DNA from: Amphimedon queenslandica | Lineage: Eukaryota; Porifera; Demospongiae; Haplosclerida; Niphatidae | NCBI RefSeq assembly: GCF_000090795.2 | Contig: NW_003546255.1 | Span: forward strand, 124,352 to 188,351 | Length of the DNA: 64,000 nt | Reading direction: 5' to 3' | In this document: positions 43,262-57,883 of the stretch, in pieces | Layout: every line of letters begins with the position of its first letter | Numbering within the stretch: the first letter of the stretch is position 1 | Notes under the pieces: generated by a model | Seen by the model: the letters and a program-made list of their open reading frames with translations, nothing else | The model's database searches: none | Told to the model about the DNA's origin: nothing | Made by a program: the position numbers and the translations under genes

Positions 43262-45256
43262 TCAGTGACGCCAGGATCTTTCATCAAGCTCCTCCTCTTC
43301 ATCGTCCAGTAAATGTACAACACGAGGAACCGACTGCTCGGGAGTGTAGACATCAATCAGAGACTCTTCTTGAAGCTCAGCCTCAAGATCCTTCAGCTAA
43401 ATAAAATTTAAAAACATTTTTTAACTTTTAATTTAAATTTTAAGTGTTTTTACCTCGTCTAATAGTGATAACGAGGTGGGAGGAGCTTGTTTTTTAGTTT
43501 CGTGACTTGAAACCGACGGGGGTTTTCCGGGAGGTGGAATAATTGGAGGTGTGGCCTTCTTTTCGGTTGGACTGGGCGGTGGTTTAGGAGTGTACCATTT
43601 CATTATTAGCGGCTTTCCTTGGAACAGAGATCCCTTAGCAGCCTAAAAAATATACATGTACATGTACATGTACATTAACATACAAATAATTAAAGATTCT
43701 GCATGCATGTAGTCATGTACAGTATCTATACACAGTATAGAGTTAAATTATTACGATAAATTGTATAGGGTACCTTTTCTGCAACATTCCTGCTTTTGAA
43801 TGTAAAAATGAGGTTTTTAGGATTATCAGGGCCTCTCTCTACTTGTGTCAGACCACCAAACGACTAAAGAAGAAAGAAAAAAAATAATGTCGTCAAAAAT
43901 GGCTGGGAGAAATTTTCTAAATTTGGTCTCAGATCAAATTTCACCAAAACTGAAAAGTAGAAAATTCTTCAATTTTATAATTTTTCTAATATACATATGC
44001 TCTTATATTGCGTAGAAAGTTTGAACTGATTCCAATCGAAATTGAATTTTTTTTAGAAATTTTTAAATTCATTGGAATACAGGGTATTTCATCACAAATG
44101 GCTAGTGTATCCAAGTAAAAGAGAAAGAGAAAATACATTAATAGTTTGTATGCGTACATGTACATGTAGATGCATAGTTCCATACTGCTTATACCTCAAA
44201 ATATTTCACTAAAGCCTCTTTGTCTTCCACATTGACCACTAGAAGTTGACGTGTTTTTGGCTCCACCTTCTTCCTCTGTTCATTATTATGCTGATCCTTG
44301 GTATAAGTGGGTGTGGCACTCAATAAATCGTTAGTACCCATGGGCGTGGCATTGGACGAAGGTAAAATACCTAATTGCTGAGCCTACATGGACATGCAAT
44401 TAAAATAATTTTAACATGCTTAGCTCAAACCTCCATTCTTAATTGGTCAGCTTGTTGCTGTAGAGACATGGTAGACGAGGTCAAAGGAGGCGTGGCTTGC
44501 TTGGATTTGACCATGCCCCTATTTCCAGTAGGGTTTGGCTTAGAGGCAGTGGCTTTTGCAACGGAAGAGAGTGAATCCCTCAGCTTATTGACACTGGAAT
44601 TAAGAGACTTAATAGTCTAGAGAGAGTCAGAATAGGAGAAAGAACATGAACAATGAAGTAAAATTTATTACTGCAGAGATTCAAGGGCCAAAAATTTGCC
44701 TAATAATCTATTTTTGAATTTTGAGATTTTTTCAAATTTCCCCAATCCTTCATGTACATTTTTTGCATAATATACATGTAAGACTTTAAAGAATCAAGGA
44801 AATAAATCCACAAAAAGCACATGTACATGTATGTATAGCCCTTGAAAATGCTGCAGTGTATACGTACATGTATTTATGATCCCTGTGACTTACAAGTAAT
44901 ATCTTTTCCCTCTCTTCAGTTGAGCATTTCTCCAATTTATCCAACAACAACTACAAAATGATAAAAATAAACAAACAATTAAAAAATGCAAACAATTATT
45001 TAAAAACCAGCATCGCTCACTTTCTGCTGCTGTATTTGGCTTTCCAGCAAAGACTGGGTTTTCTTCTGAAGTTCAAGTCGCTTTAAGTTGGCAGCTGCCG
45101 CCGAGACTGAGACAGGAGCAGGTGAGGGTTTCTGAGGACGATGCTGAGGATAGGAATGGGCGGGCGGAGCCTGCAACGGAGGGAGAGACGGAGAAGAAGT
45201 AGAGATGACTTCTTGTGGCTGCTTATTAGAGGAAGAATTGACAGTAGGCTGTGAAG

Positions 45257-45294
<38 letters not shown>

Positions 45295-45503
45295 AGAGAG
45301 ATGCTGTAACTGTATGTACAGTACATGTAAATACGTCTTCTAGTAATTAATAATGTAAATAATAATAATTTTGCTAACTGTAGTTTCCTTCTTATTGGCT
45401 TGATGATAAGTGGGAGGAGCATTATGATGATGCTTGTTCTCAGCCCCGCCTACTCCAACCCCGCCCAAACCTCCTTTAAGATAATAGACACGAATAAACC
45501 TAA

Positions 45504-45539
<36 letters not shown>

Positions 45540-48150
45540 TACAAGTACATGTATATTGATAACCTCTGTTACCTATTATTAAGTACAGCTTCAGTGCAAT
45601 CGTGAGCAGCCTTTGCTTCAGAAGGTGAAGAAAACTGTACAATAGCAGACTCTGGATCATTCTCATACCTCACCTACACAATTTGACACAAGTGTATAAA
45701 TATACATGTATAAATGCAAAAGTAATTATTCGTATTAAGTGTTTTTGTGCTACATGTACCTGTAGATTGACAATATTTCCAAATTTTTCAAAGTAGCCAC
45801 TCAGTTTGGTGATAGTGTTGAGATCTTTTGGTATCTTTCTAAGGACAATTGTGTCACTGGATCTGCCTGGGTGTGGCTTGGCTCCGCCTCCAGCCCCACC
45901 ATAATGAACGTGTCTAAAAATAGCAACATTAAAAATTTAGTTTAAAATCTTTTTCTTACCTTGTGGGTGGGGCAATGGGTGGAGCTTGACAGCTAACAGG
46001 TGTGAAAGCCGAGGGTATTGTAGGAGGTGGATTAGAGTGCATTGGGGGGATGTGAGGGAGACGTGGGATTGGGGGGATAGGAGGAGGAAAGGCGGGACGA
46101 AGGGGAGGGATCTGGTGAGGAAGGAGAGGGGGAGGAGGGAGAGGAGGAGGATTAGCACCAGCTGTGAGGGAAGGATCTTCAGGATTGTATCCATCAGCTA
46201 CCAGAGAGAAAGGGAGGGAGTGTGTAAGGTATTAGTATTAATGTAGCTTGCGAATTCTAAAATGAGTCTCTGGTTTATATACACCATACATGCACATGTA
46301 CATTATGATGATACATGTGCATGCATACAACATACATGTACAGTATAAAGGGCAGTGGCTTTGATATGTTTTGGAAATAAGCAAGCATAGAATACAGCAC
46401 ATGAACATGTACATGTATGTGCATATGATGCATTTTAGAATTTTAGGTGGCCATAACTTGAAAAATTTCAGTCACAATCAACTCAGACTTTCTACGCAGC
46501 ATAAGGACGTCAATATGCATCAGAAAATGTACTCTACCCATTTTGTGAGTACTTTACACTTACCGGCATTAGTTTTCGGTAGGTGATGGTGAGGTGGCGG
46601 GTGCGGAGGAAGAGAGAGGGGGAAAGGAGGAGGAGGAGGGGGAGGAGGATAAGGAGGCATCCCAGTAATGACCAGCGGATCATTTCCATGATCAAATGGA
46701 CACTGTTCACCTAGCAGACACATACCACGCTCTAATAGAGGAGAGAAAGAAGGAGAAAAGTTATCATCATTATCATTATTATTAACGTACCATCATAATC
46801 TTTACAACGCTGTCGCTTAGCAACCGGTTTCAAGTCGTTGCTGACTCCGCCCATTGGGTCAGTATGGATACGCTTGCGTCTGCTTCTGTCTTCTATATCA
46901 GGTGGTGGGGTAGTACTTGATGACCTGCTGCTCTGACGATCAGGAGTACTGCTACGACTTCTGCTTCTACTCCTGGGCCTCCTCCTCCTAATTAATGAAT
47001 AATTATTATTTACATCTAATTCTACTCAGAAATATCAAATGAAAACATAGTTTTAGATAAATGTACACGTACATGTACACTAGATAGTCGTTAAGGACAA
47101 TGAGTAAGCTTCAGTTTCAAAATAAACAAACCAAATCAAATTATGTACACTTAAATATGTACATCAAGTGTGCTCTCTCTCTCTTTCTTTCTCCCCCTCC
47201 CTCCCTCTCTCTCTCTCTCTCTCTCTTACCTTCTCTCATCTTCTCTATTCCCCAGTCTCTGTCGTATCGATCTTCTTGGAGGATCAATCTCTATCTTTTT
47301 CTTTATCTTGTTCTTCTCAGCTGCTCCCGTTCCACTGCCCGAGGCCCCTCCCCCTCCAATGTGGGCGGGGTAGAGAGAGGGAGAGGGCTCATGGCGGTAG
47401 TGAGCTCTGCGGAAATCCCTATCGTCATCATCAACCTTCAAAGAGAAAGATTTGATTCAATTACAAGAAACAAGATCCAAGGAAAAATGATAAAGTCTAT
47501 TTAAAGTTCATGTACATGTACGTGTAATCTTGTTAATTGGACTTGAGATATTTGATAATCAAAACAAAATGGTTTCTACTCAAAATGGCTTCCACTCACT
47601 TCTCTGTGTCTCATGTCTTCAGACTGTCTCCTGTGGTCAGTGACGATCCTCTCTGGGACCATCATAGAAGGGGAGACGCTATTAGCCACGCCTCCTGAGC
47701 TCCGAACGCTCTCAAGGCTGCTCCTGTTGCTGCCTGATATCAGTCCAGAGGGCGGAGTCGAGTCCGAGTCGTCTCCGCCTGTCATGTACGACTCACTGTC
47801 CAAACTGCGAAATAACTTGTCGACAAACGTGGGTGTTTCTATTTGGGAAAATACATACTAAGAGTAGCATGTGGTAGGCGTTACCTTTAGAGAGAAACAC
47901 TTCCAACTGGTTAATGCAGAGATCCTTAAGAGCCGAGCGAGGCTTCTCCTTCCTCAGTAGAGCAACAATGTACTTAGAGAGAGCGGCTGGATCAGCATCG
48001 CACCTTAAAATAAATAAAAATACAATGAAATGAGTATTCAAAAATACAATTAAATAGAACTATTCTTAAACAATTAATTCTGTTCACTTACAATGGCTGG
48101 AGCTTCTTCAGTAGCCATACTTTAAGCTTCTCTGTGTCTCTTATTTGCAT
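43262..48150 (-). CDS. RBM26/RBM27-like RNA-binding protein (PWI-like, CCCH, RRM)
   Basis: Minus-strand gene from the ATG at 48148-48150 (MQIRDTEKLKVWLLKKLQPL). Early exons are 48092-48150, 47885-48003 and 47600-47838. Domain order: N-terminal PWI-like helical domain (CDADPAALSKYIVALLRKEK, then CINQLEVFLSK and TPTFVDKLF, as in RBM26/27); Ser/Arg-rich stretch; CCCH zinc finger CKDYDERGMC-x5-C-x3-H near 46790-46680; Pro-rich linkers; first RRM (46-45.6 kb, RKIPKDLNTITKLSGYFEKF); Gln/Ala-rich coiled segment; second RRM-like domain (44.26-43.6 kb); acidic tail ending ELDERSWRH, like the RSWRR end of human RBM26/27. The family binds poly(A)-tail machinery (PAXT/exosome targeting) in the nucleus. 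One orthologue of both vertebrate paralogues is likely. Confidence 0.87.
43885..44100 (+). repeat. Single subfamily B repeat unit in RBM26/27 intron
   Basis: One unit recognisable by tttcaccaaaactgaaaag, tctaatatacatatgctctta, gcgtagaaagtttgaactga and ttttaaattcattgg, followed by tacagggtatttcat. It lies antisense to the RBM gene. A partial subfamily A unit in the other orientation lies at about 46445-46530 in another intron. Confidence 0.8.
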
Positions 48151-48733
48151 TTTCAAAGGCCCTGAGTAATGATACAGAACATTCCTAATTAAAGCCCATC
48201 ACCTTGAAGCCCTCAAACTTGAGGCTGTTGTGCAGCTTTTCCTTCTCTTTTCTATTTCTCTTACTTTTTAATTCTTGAATTGCTTATAAAGATACCTGCT
48301 TAGTTCTTCTAATAAACATAGTGAGGCGCTTTAAAAGTTAGCTCGCCATGCATGCTTAATGTAAGGGTGTGGCTACACAATATCTAAACCACGCCTATTT
48401 ACACTAATAGGTGTGGTTTAATAATTAGCATTTCCGGCCCCGCCCTCTACTAATAATGGGCGGCTCCCGTGGGCCTTTTGTACCTCTGTGTAAGGAGACA
48501 AAATGGCGTCTTAGGCGAACCCCAAGTTTCTGTCTCTCCTGATATACTCCGAGACCTTTAGAGGCTGCTTTTATGCTCGTGGAAGGAGTGAAGATCAACT
48601 AACTTATCTCTTGTAGCTTTTTAACAAGTAAGAAAGCTTTAACTTGTAAAGCACGGTTTGCTTGAATTCATTTTCACATTATTTTGACCTCCACGTCCAT
48701 TGCTCTCTGTTCTTTTAGATTCCCTTCTAAATA
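48151..48733. promoter_or_regulatory. Bidirectional promoter region, RBM26/27 and AP1G1
   Basis: 583 bp between two divergent housekeeping genes. The centre (48420-48560) is GC-richer than the surroundings and contains aaaatggcgtc at about 48500, resembling a YY1 element as seen near start sites of other genes in the window. No TATA box stands out. Both 5' UTRs fall here; the segment next to AP1G1 (48610-48720) may contain a UTR intron ending at cttttag. Confidence 0.5.
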
Positions 48734-50891
48734 ATGCCCATCATTTCGCTAAGATTGAAAGACCTCATTCGTGCAATTAGGGCTTGCCGAACTGCCCAAG
48801 ACGAAAGGGATCTTGTCAACAAGGAGTGTGCTTTAATTAGAACATCTTTTCGAGAGGAAGACTCAGAGAATCGTGCCAGAAATGTAGCGAAATTATTGTA
48901 CATACACATGATGGGATACCCCGCCCACTTTGGACAGGTATAACATGAAAGAGACTAAACTAAGAGATGTTTTGATTTCTCTCTCTTTTTCTCTCTCTCT
49001 CTCTCAGCTGGAGTGTCTCAAGTTAATTGCAAGTCCAACGTTTTCTGACAAACGTGTCGGATATTTAGGTGCTATGATGCTTCTGGACGAGAGACAAGAT
49101 GTCCACCTGCTCATAACTAACTCGATGAAAAAGTACTCATCTTGTTTTTGATAAGCCTCTTACTCTTTCTCTCTCTCTCTCTTTTAGTGATATGAATCAT
49201 CAAGTACAATATGTTGTGGGATTAGCTCTCTGTGCTTTGGGGAGGTATTGATATTCATTATTGCACATAATCCACACATACATGTACAAATGTACATGTA
49301 TATGTACATGTACATTTACATGTACATATACAACAACATTATCCATAAAGCTACACACGTCTATTTACATATTTTAATTCTTATCTCTTTCTCCTCTAGC
49401 ATTTGCTCTGAGGGCATGAGCAGAGATTTGTGTGGTGAAGTAGAAAAACTATTGAAGTCCACCAACCCTTACATAGTCAGAAAGGTAACAGAAGCCTCAT
49501 GCATGTACATGTAAATCATTTTCAAGACATATACATGTACAATGTACATACATGCATATGCATGTACATACATGTATGCATGTACAATGTAAATGCAAAT
49601 CATGTACATGTACATGATTTGCATCTCACAATCATTGTCACAATAAGACTTTGTCCCTTTCTCTCTTCTTCATAATCAAGATACATTATTCGCACTATGC
49701 ATACACCATATACATGTATGTACATGTACATGTAGCTACATGTGTACATGTAGTTCATTGTACATGTACATGTACTTCATTGTACATGTTAATGTACTTC
49801 ATTGTACATGTATCTTTCATTTTTGATTCCTTTCTATAGGCTGCCCTTTGTGCTGTTCGTCTAGTATACAAGGTCCCTGATCTAATGGAAGTATTCGTTC
49901 CTGCTACTCGCTCTCTCCTAAACGAGAAGAACCACGGCGTGTTACTAACCACTGTTTCCCTCGTAACAGCAATGTGTCAAGTTAATCCAGACTCTCTTTC
50001 ACACTTCAGACGAGTAAGCTTATCACCTTTCCTTATTTGGATAATTAATGTGTAGTATTATGTGTGTATTATTCATGTGATGATGTATTTTCTTTTTTTA
50101 GTTTATTCCAAATCTCATTCGTATATTAAAAAACCTCGTTATGTCTGGCTATACGCCTGAGCACGATGTTCACGGCATTAGTGATCCCTTCCTTCAGGTA
50201 AGGACATGCCCCCTTAGTTAATTAATTAATTCTAGCCACGCCTCCTCAGGTACATATATTAAGACTGTTAAGGATATTAGGACGAGGGGACCAAGACTCA
50301 AGTGAAGCCATGAATGACATACTGGCCCAAGTGAGGAATATTTCAATGAATAATTATTAATATACATTTACATGTACATGTACATGTACATCAAAGGTTA
50401 CCACTGTACATGTACATGTATTGTGTAATATTATTTTTATGAATATGAAAAGTTTTCTGAATGACTCATATACATGTGTGTATGTGTACATGTACATGTA
50501 AAAATTTTATTAGATACTCATATACAAATTCATTATCTCTCTGTCTCTCTTCTTTGCAGGTTGCCACTAACACTGAGAGTGGTAAGAATGTCGGTCATGC
50601 TGTACTCTACGAGACTGTCTTAACAATAATGGACATTATGTCAGAGAGTGGACTGCGTGTCCTAGCTATCAACATCCTCGGTCGCTTCCTTAGCAATAGC
50701 GACAGGAACATCCGGTACGTTCCAATTTTAAATAAAATAAAACTAAATTGTTTTGCGTGTGCAGAACTAAATTTTAAAACTAAATTTTTGTATATACATG
50801 TACATGTACACGACACGTACATGTGTTTTAATTTTGTGTATGCATATTGCACGGTATGTTCTGAAATTTGAAGTATTTTATTAATTTATAA

Positions 50892-50926
<35 letters not shown>

Positions 50927-52676
50927 TCTTTTATTTCATTTTTTACATGTACATGTATGCATTCACATGTGCATGTACATGTTTCTTCTTTATTCTCACA
51001 TGTGCATGTACATGTTTCTTCTTTATTCTCACATGTGCATGTACATGTTTCTTCTTTATTCTCACATGTGCATGTACATGTTTCTTCTTTATTCTCACAT
51101 GTGCATGTACATGTTTCTTCTTTATTCTCACCCTCTTAGCTACGTGGCACTCAATACTTTACTCAAAACTGTACATGTTGAACACAATGCTGTCCAGAGG
51201 CACAGGTCGACCATTTTGGACTGTCTCAAAGAGAACGACATCTCAATCCAAAAGAGGGCACTGGAGCTCTCGTTTGCTCTAATTAATGAGCACAACATCC
51301 GGTCCATAATGAAGGAGATAATGATATTCCTTGATACAGCAGAGCCGGAGTTTAAGAGTCAGATTTGCACCAATATTCTTCAAGTTACCGACAAGTGAGA
51401 TAGATTTTATGCATTCACGTTTTAAAAATTTTATTCAAAATTTATTTTAAAAAATTATTAGATATTCTCCTGATCAGAGTTGGCATATTAATGCAGTTCT
51501 CTCAATGCTTATAAAGGTATGTAACGACATCACATGATGTCATATGATGTCGTATGATGTCACACGTAGGCTGGAGCTCACGTGCGTGAGGATTTAGTGT
51601 CCGGAATTATTTGCATGGTCTCTGATGCTGAGGATCTTCATGGATACAGCGCACACAAGCTGTTCTTTGCACTTCGGGATGATATCAGTCAGGTAAGATA
51701 GTACAGGGTCATGGGTTAAATTTCACCAAAAATGAAAGGGAGAGAATTACCCATTTTATAATTTTTTTTTCTGATGCATATACATTTTTTATGTTGTGTA
51801 GGAAGTTTGAGCTGATTCCAATTAAATTTGGATTTTTTATGAATTTTTAAAGTTGCTCCAAAATCGGGTAAAAGTCCCTGTACTATAGTACAGGGCTACA
51901 GGCCAAATTTCACAAAAAATGGAAAGGAGAAAATTCTCTATTTTTATAACTAATTCTGATACATATAGATGTTTTTATGTTGTGTAGAAAGTTTGAGCTG
52001 ATTCCGATTAAATTTGGATTTTTTACGAATTTTTAAAGTTTGCTCCAAAATCGGGCCAAAGTCCCTGTACTATAGTACAGGGTCACAGGCCGAATTTCAC
52101 AAAAAATCGAAAGGAGAAAATTCTCTATTTTCATAACTAATTCTGATACATATAGATGTTCTTATGTTGTGTAGAAAGTTTGAGCTGATTCCGATTAAAT
52201 TTGGATTTTTTACGAATTTTTAAAGTTGCTCCAAATGCCATGTAGTCATACGTACTGTATGCTTTTTAGCTCGCTTAGCATGCTTTGCAGGAAACCCAGG
52301 AGAATATAATGACAGAAAATATGCATGTACATGTACATGTACATGTACAATGTAACTTTTATCTTTTTTTTTGTTGTACATGCACATGTAGCAACCGTTA
52401 TGTCAAGTTGGTATATGGTCCATTGGTGAGTATGGTGATCTGTTGCTAGCAGATGAAACAGGAAGTGACACGCCCTCTGAAGTAAGTTTGTCATAGACCA
52501 CGCCCATTGACACGCCCTCTGCAGGTGACAGAAGAAGACGTCCTTGATGTTGTTTTAAAGGTTTTGAAAAGTCCTCAGTCTTCACAGATCACTAGAAGTT
52601 ATGCGATAAATGCAATCATGAAACTATCAACCAGGTACATGTATATTAGTGAAGGCATTTTATCGTCATTATTATT

Positions 52677-52707
<31 letters not shown>

Positions 52708-53914
52708 TGTAGGTTCTCGTCCACTTTGCCACAGATAAAATCGATAATATCTCAGTATTGCAATAACCTGGACACAGAGCTACAGCAAAGAGCTGTGGAA
52801 TATGGAGCCATCTTTAGCAAACACGATGGAATGAGGCAAGAAAGTCCATATCTAAAATATACTGATTATGTATAGTATACTAAAGATATACTGTAGTATA
52901 CTGAAAAAATACCGTTAGTATCCTGAGATATACTATTTTTCATTAATAGGAGTGGCATTTTTGAGAGGATGCCCCTAATGGGAAAGGGAGGGACTTCAGG
53001 TGGCGTCGTTGAAAATGCAAAACTTTTAGAAAACGGAGAACCCGAGAAAGAACAAATATCACTCGTTTCGGAGGTATTTCTTTTTAATATTGTGTGTGTG
53101 TGGTCAATTATTTTTATTATAGCCGGCTCCAACTGCCCAAGAGCCATCACTGTTGGATTTACTGGGAGGAGACGTCACTCCGACTGTTGCCCCTCCCACT
53201 TCTGGAGGCGGAGCCTTGTTGGACCTCCTTGATATGAGCCCACCAACAACACTTGGTAAATCACATCCTTTATAGTTTAAAATATTTTATTAAATTGCAA
53301 TAATTTAAACTCTTATATTTAAAACTACATGTACATGTACATGTATTTATGCTTGTGTTTATATTATTTTAGCTCTACCCATTACCTCTGGTGGTGATTT
53401 TGGAGGACTAATGGACCTATTGGGTGGACCAGGAGATTCTACTCTTCCTCCACCTCCTCCAGTATCACAGAGTGGGTCTTTGAAATCGCATTAACTTTTC
53501 AAATTATTTTTAAAAATTCCTCATTCAGGTATTCCCAGTATTATAGCTTTTGAGAAGAATAGTTTAAAGATTGAGTTCCACTTTGAAAAGAATGGGACAA
53601 ATATAAGCATCACCCTTCTAGCCACTAATTCTTCAAATCTTCCATTTAGTGATTTTGTATTTCAAGCAGCTATACCAAAAGTCAGTCAAGCAATGAAATA
53701 AAATTAAAATATTTCATAGATAAAATGAAGCAGACTCATGTACACATGTGTTTTATACTTGTAATGATAAATGCTAATTCTTTTTTGCTCTTTTGTAGAC
53801 TTTTAAGCTTCAGATGCAGCCTCCTAGTGGGAATGTCATACCAGCACACAATCAGGGGAATGTGACACAAGTTATAAATATTGAGAATCCACAAAAAGTG
53901 AGAGAGAGAGAGAG

Positions 53915-53964
<50 letters not shown>

Positions 53965-54156
53965 GGGAGAGAGAGACGAGAGGGAGGAAAGAACATAAGA
54001 GAGAAACACAAAGGCTTATGTTCATAATGAGCCTCTTCCTGTTCCTTACAGCAACCGTTAAGAATGAAGACAAGGATTAATTACACTGTCTCAGGTGCCC
54101 CTGTTCTAGAACAAGGAGAAGTGAACAACTTCCCTCCTGAACTTAACCAATTTTAA
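48734..54156 (+). CDS. AP1G1: AP-1 complex subunit gamma (adaptin)
   Basis: Multi-exon gene from the ATG at 48734 to TAA at 54154-54156, about 800 residues (human AP1G1 822). The trunk begins [20 protein letters not shown], then [32 protein letters not shown] and [15 protein letters not shown], all hallmark gamma-adaptin sequence. A hinge with LLDLLGG-type clathrin-box-like motifs ([22 protein letters not shown]) follows. The ear domain ends [14 protein letters not shown] and then [12 protein letters not shown]. As part of AP-1 the protein selects cargo and recruits clathrin at the trans-Golgi network and endosomes. Introns carry a 33-bp minisatellite (50964-51128), subfamily B repeats (51720-52230) and CT/GA microsatellites at splice sites. 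Confidence 0.93.
50964..51128 (+). repeat. 33-bp minisatellite, five copies, abutting a 3' splice site in AP1G1
   Basis: Five head-to-tail units start at 50964, 50997, 51030, 51063 and 51096. Each is cacatgtgcatgtacatg followed by tttcttctttattct. The last unit runs directly into the acceptor (ctcaccctcttag, exon at 51141). Because the unit is a multiple of three, all frames stay open on both strands, giving spurious ORFs. A CA microsatellite (50895-50922) precedes it in the same intron. Confidence 0.95.
51720..52235 (+). repeat. 186-bp repeat array (subfamily B), AP1G1 intron
   Basis: Units are marked by gta(g/g)aagtttgagctgattcc at 51798, 51984 and 52171, spacings 186 and 187. Each junction carries the perfect 20-bp palindrome CCCTGTACTATAGTACAGGG (51876-51895 and 52063-52082). 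Internal words (aaaggagaaaattctctattt, aaatttggattttt) differ from subfamily A, while gatacatat-gatgt and the gtagaaagtttgagctgatt core are shared. Confidence 0.95.
53898..53960 (+). repeat. GA microsatellite starting at an AP1G1 5' splice site
   Basis: The last AP1G1 intron begins gtgagagagagagag right after the exon end at 53897, so the donor consensus merges into a GA run of about 60 bases. The same arrangement is seen in RBM26/27 (donor at 47229 on the minus strand). Confidence 0.85.
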
Positions 54157-54660
<504 letters not shown>

Positions 54661-55248
54661 ATGTCTTCCTACACTGACGTTCATCGTGTCCTGGTGAGTA
54701 ATAATACTGGAAAATGATAGATGAATTTTTGACTGATTATTAGTATACTGTACAAGTGCAGTTTGAATATTTTTAACTTTTACCATTCTCCACTGATATT
54801 CATTATGTATGTATAACTTTTCTATTTCACTTTATTAAACAGGGCAACACATCCCGTAATCTTGATTTGACTGGCCATGTCGGGTTCGATAGCCTCCCTG
54901 ATCAACTTGTCAACAAGTCCGTCAAGAAAGGATTTGACTTCAACATACTCTGCATTGGTAAGGAAGGGACCTGGGGTGTGGACATTAATTAGAGATAGTA
55001 TTCTTGGGCATTAATTAGAGTAATGTTCGTATATTTTTATTGGTGTGACATTTGGCTGTTTTTGGTTGTAGCCAGGGTTGTTCTGTTGTATATAGCTATT
55101 TTGTTATTTGTCCTTATGCTTTTATTGATGATGTGTGGTATAATGAAGGGTTTGTGACATATCTGAAGAATGTGGACAATGCTTACAATCGTTATGTCAT
55201 CATATCTTAATATATATCTATCTATCTATCTCTCTCTCTGTCTCTGTC

Positions 55249-55314
<66 letters not shown>

Positions 55315-57839
55315 TTCTTTCTAGGTGAAACTGGGATCGGTAAGTCAACGTTGATGGATTCTCTCTTCAAGGAGGATTTCAAAGACACTCCTGTCTCACA
55401 CAAGCAACCTGACGTGAAACTAAGCCACAATACCTACAGTGAGTATTAGTATACTAGAATATACCGACTAATATACTAGAATATACTGATTAGTATACTG
55501 AGTTATTTATTATAATACTAGAGCTAGAGTATACAGACTAATATACTGGAATATACCGATTAGTATATTGAGTTATTTACTATTGTTATTTTAGGTTTGA
55601 GAGAGGGGAATGTGAGGCTAAGACTAACTGTAGTTAGCACTGAAGGTTTTGGTGATCAGATCAACAAAGAGCACAGGTTTGTTGTTACTATTTTTAGAAC
55701 AGACTCAAAGCCCCTCCCCCTAGTAATACAGCCATCGTGAAGTACATTGATGAGCAGTACGAGAGTTTCCTTCAAGAAGAGCTGAAGATAAAGCGAGACC
55801 TTGTATCCTTTCACGACACAAGGATCCATGCTTGCATTTACTTTATATGTCCAACTGGACACTCGTAAGTTTTTTAATTAATAATTAATGATAGGGGCTT
55901 GGGCCAGTAAGATAACAAGTAACAACAATATAGAAAATAGGATATTAGAAATTGTTACTGTGGTATCATTTATTTTGTTGTTGTTGTTGATCTTTAAATG
56001 TGGTGTTGTGGGCTTTATTTGGAGTTAATAAGTGGAGGTGTGTTACTAGTGATTTGATTGATAGGATTTTTGTGGTTAATTAAGTCCATTTTAATTCATT
56101 TTGGATTGTCATGAGAGATTTGTACATTCAATTCTCTCTCACTCACTCTCTCTCACTCTCTCTCTCTCACTCTCTCAGTTTAAAATCACTTGATTTGGTA
56201 TGTATGAAGGAACTTGATCAGAAAGTGAACATAATCCCAATAATAGCTAAAGCTGATACCATTGCTCGCTCTGAACTAGAAGACTTTAAGAAAAGGGTAA
56301 CTAACATTACTATTACTACTATTATTATTATTATTATTATATTATTATTATTATTAATATTACGTCATGTGATACATGGATGGTTTTTCCTGTAGATAAT
56401 GGATGAGATAATCACTAACGATATTCGCATTTATCAATTCCCGACTTCTGACGAATCGGTGGCTGACCTGAACCAAAAAATGAATGTAAGAGAAGAGAGA
56501 TGCAATTAAATATATCATTTTTCTGTTTTATTGATTATAGTCACAGCTTCCTTTTGCTGTTATTGGCAGTCGGGAAGAAGTTGAAGTTGGAGGAAAGAAA
56601 GTCCGAGCCAGGAAGTATCCATGGGGCACTGTTGAAGGTGTGTATATGTACATGTATTAGCGTTTAATGAAATGAATTACATATATATGTACATATATAC
56701 CAAATTTAATGTACCTCAATACACTCAAGCACAATAATGTACTGGCCCATTACCTCAACATGGAGGTGTACCTACCTCCTGTCCACTAGCTAAGGCTTCA
56801 TCTTCCTATGTACATGTATATGTACATATATATATACATGTACATATATCTACACTCGTGATTGGTGTACATGTATTTTTCTTTTCTAGTTGAGAATGAA
56901 GCTCATTGCGATTTCACTAAACTACGTGAGATGCTCCTGAGGTTAGTGCAAATACAACATGTATGTTTTTATGATAGAAAAAGTTGTGAGAGTTTTGAGC
57001 AATTTTTTTAATGCTTGTGCTATAGTACAGGGCACTTTTTGGAAATTAGGAGTTTTTAAAATGATCGTAACTCGAAAATTTTAAGTCAGAATTGACTCAC
57101 ACTTTCTACATAGCATAAGGACATCAATGTGTATTAGAAAATGTAATAAAAATTGGGAGTCATTTCGGAGCCATTTTTTGGAAAAAACCATGGACTATAG
57201 CCTTGTGTGTTTTTCAAAATTTTGGCCTTTTCTAAAAATGGCCGTAACTCAAAAAATTGAAGTCGGAATCAACTCAAACTTTCTACACAGCATAAAGACA
57301 CCAATATGTATCAGAAAATGTAATAAAAATTGGGTGTGATTTCGGAGCCATTTTTTGGAAAAAACCATGGGCTTATAGTACAGGGTATTTTTCAGAAAAT
57401 GGCCAATTTTTAAAAATGGCTGTAACTTGAAAAATTGAAGTCAGAATTGGCTTAAACTTTCTACACAGCATAAGGACACCAATATGTATCAGAAAATATA
57501 ATATAAATTTGAGATGATTTTTGAAGCATTTTTTGGAAAAAAAATCATGGGCTGTATAATAATAGCCTATCCTTTTTTTACTGAAATCAGTTGATTTTGG
57601 AGCCAATTTTTTGGAAAAAAAAAACAACGCTATAAAAATTATGTGATGTACATGTACACTATACATGTACTTATGCTTATCTTTAAAATGTACGTACATG
57701 TATTTAGGGTCAATATGGAGGATTTGAGGGAAAAGACTCACTACCAGCACTATGAGCTGTATCGCAAGAAAAGACTTGAGGAGATGGGCTTTGAAGACAA
57801 TACAGGGTAAAGGAATGAAGAAAACAATATATCAATTAC

Positions 57840-57883
<44 letters not shown>

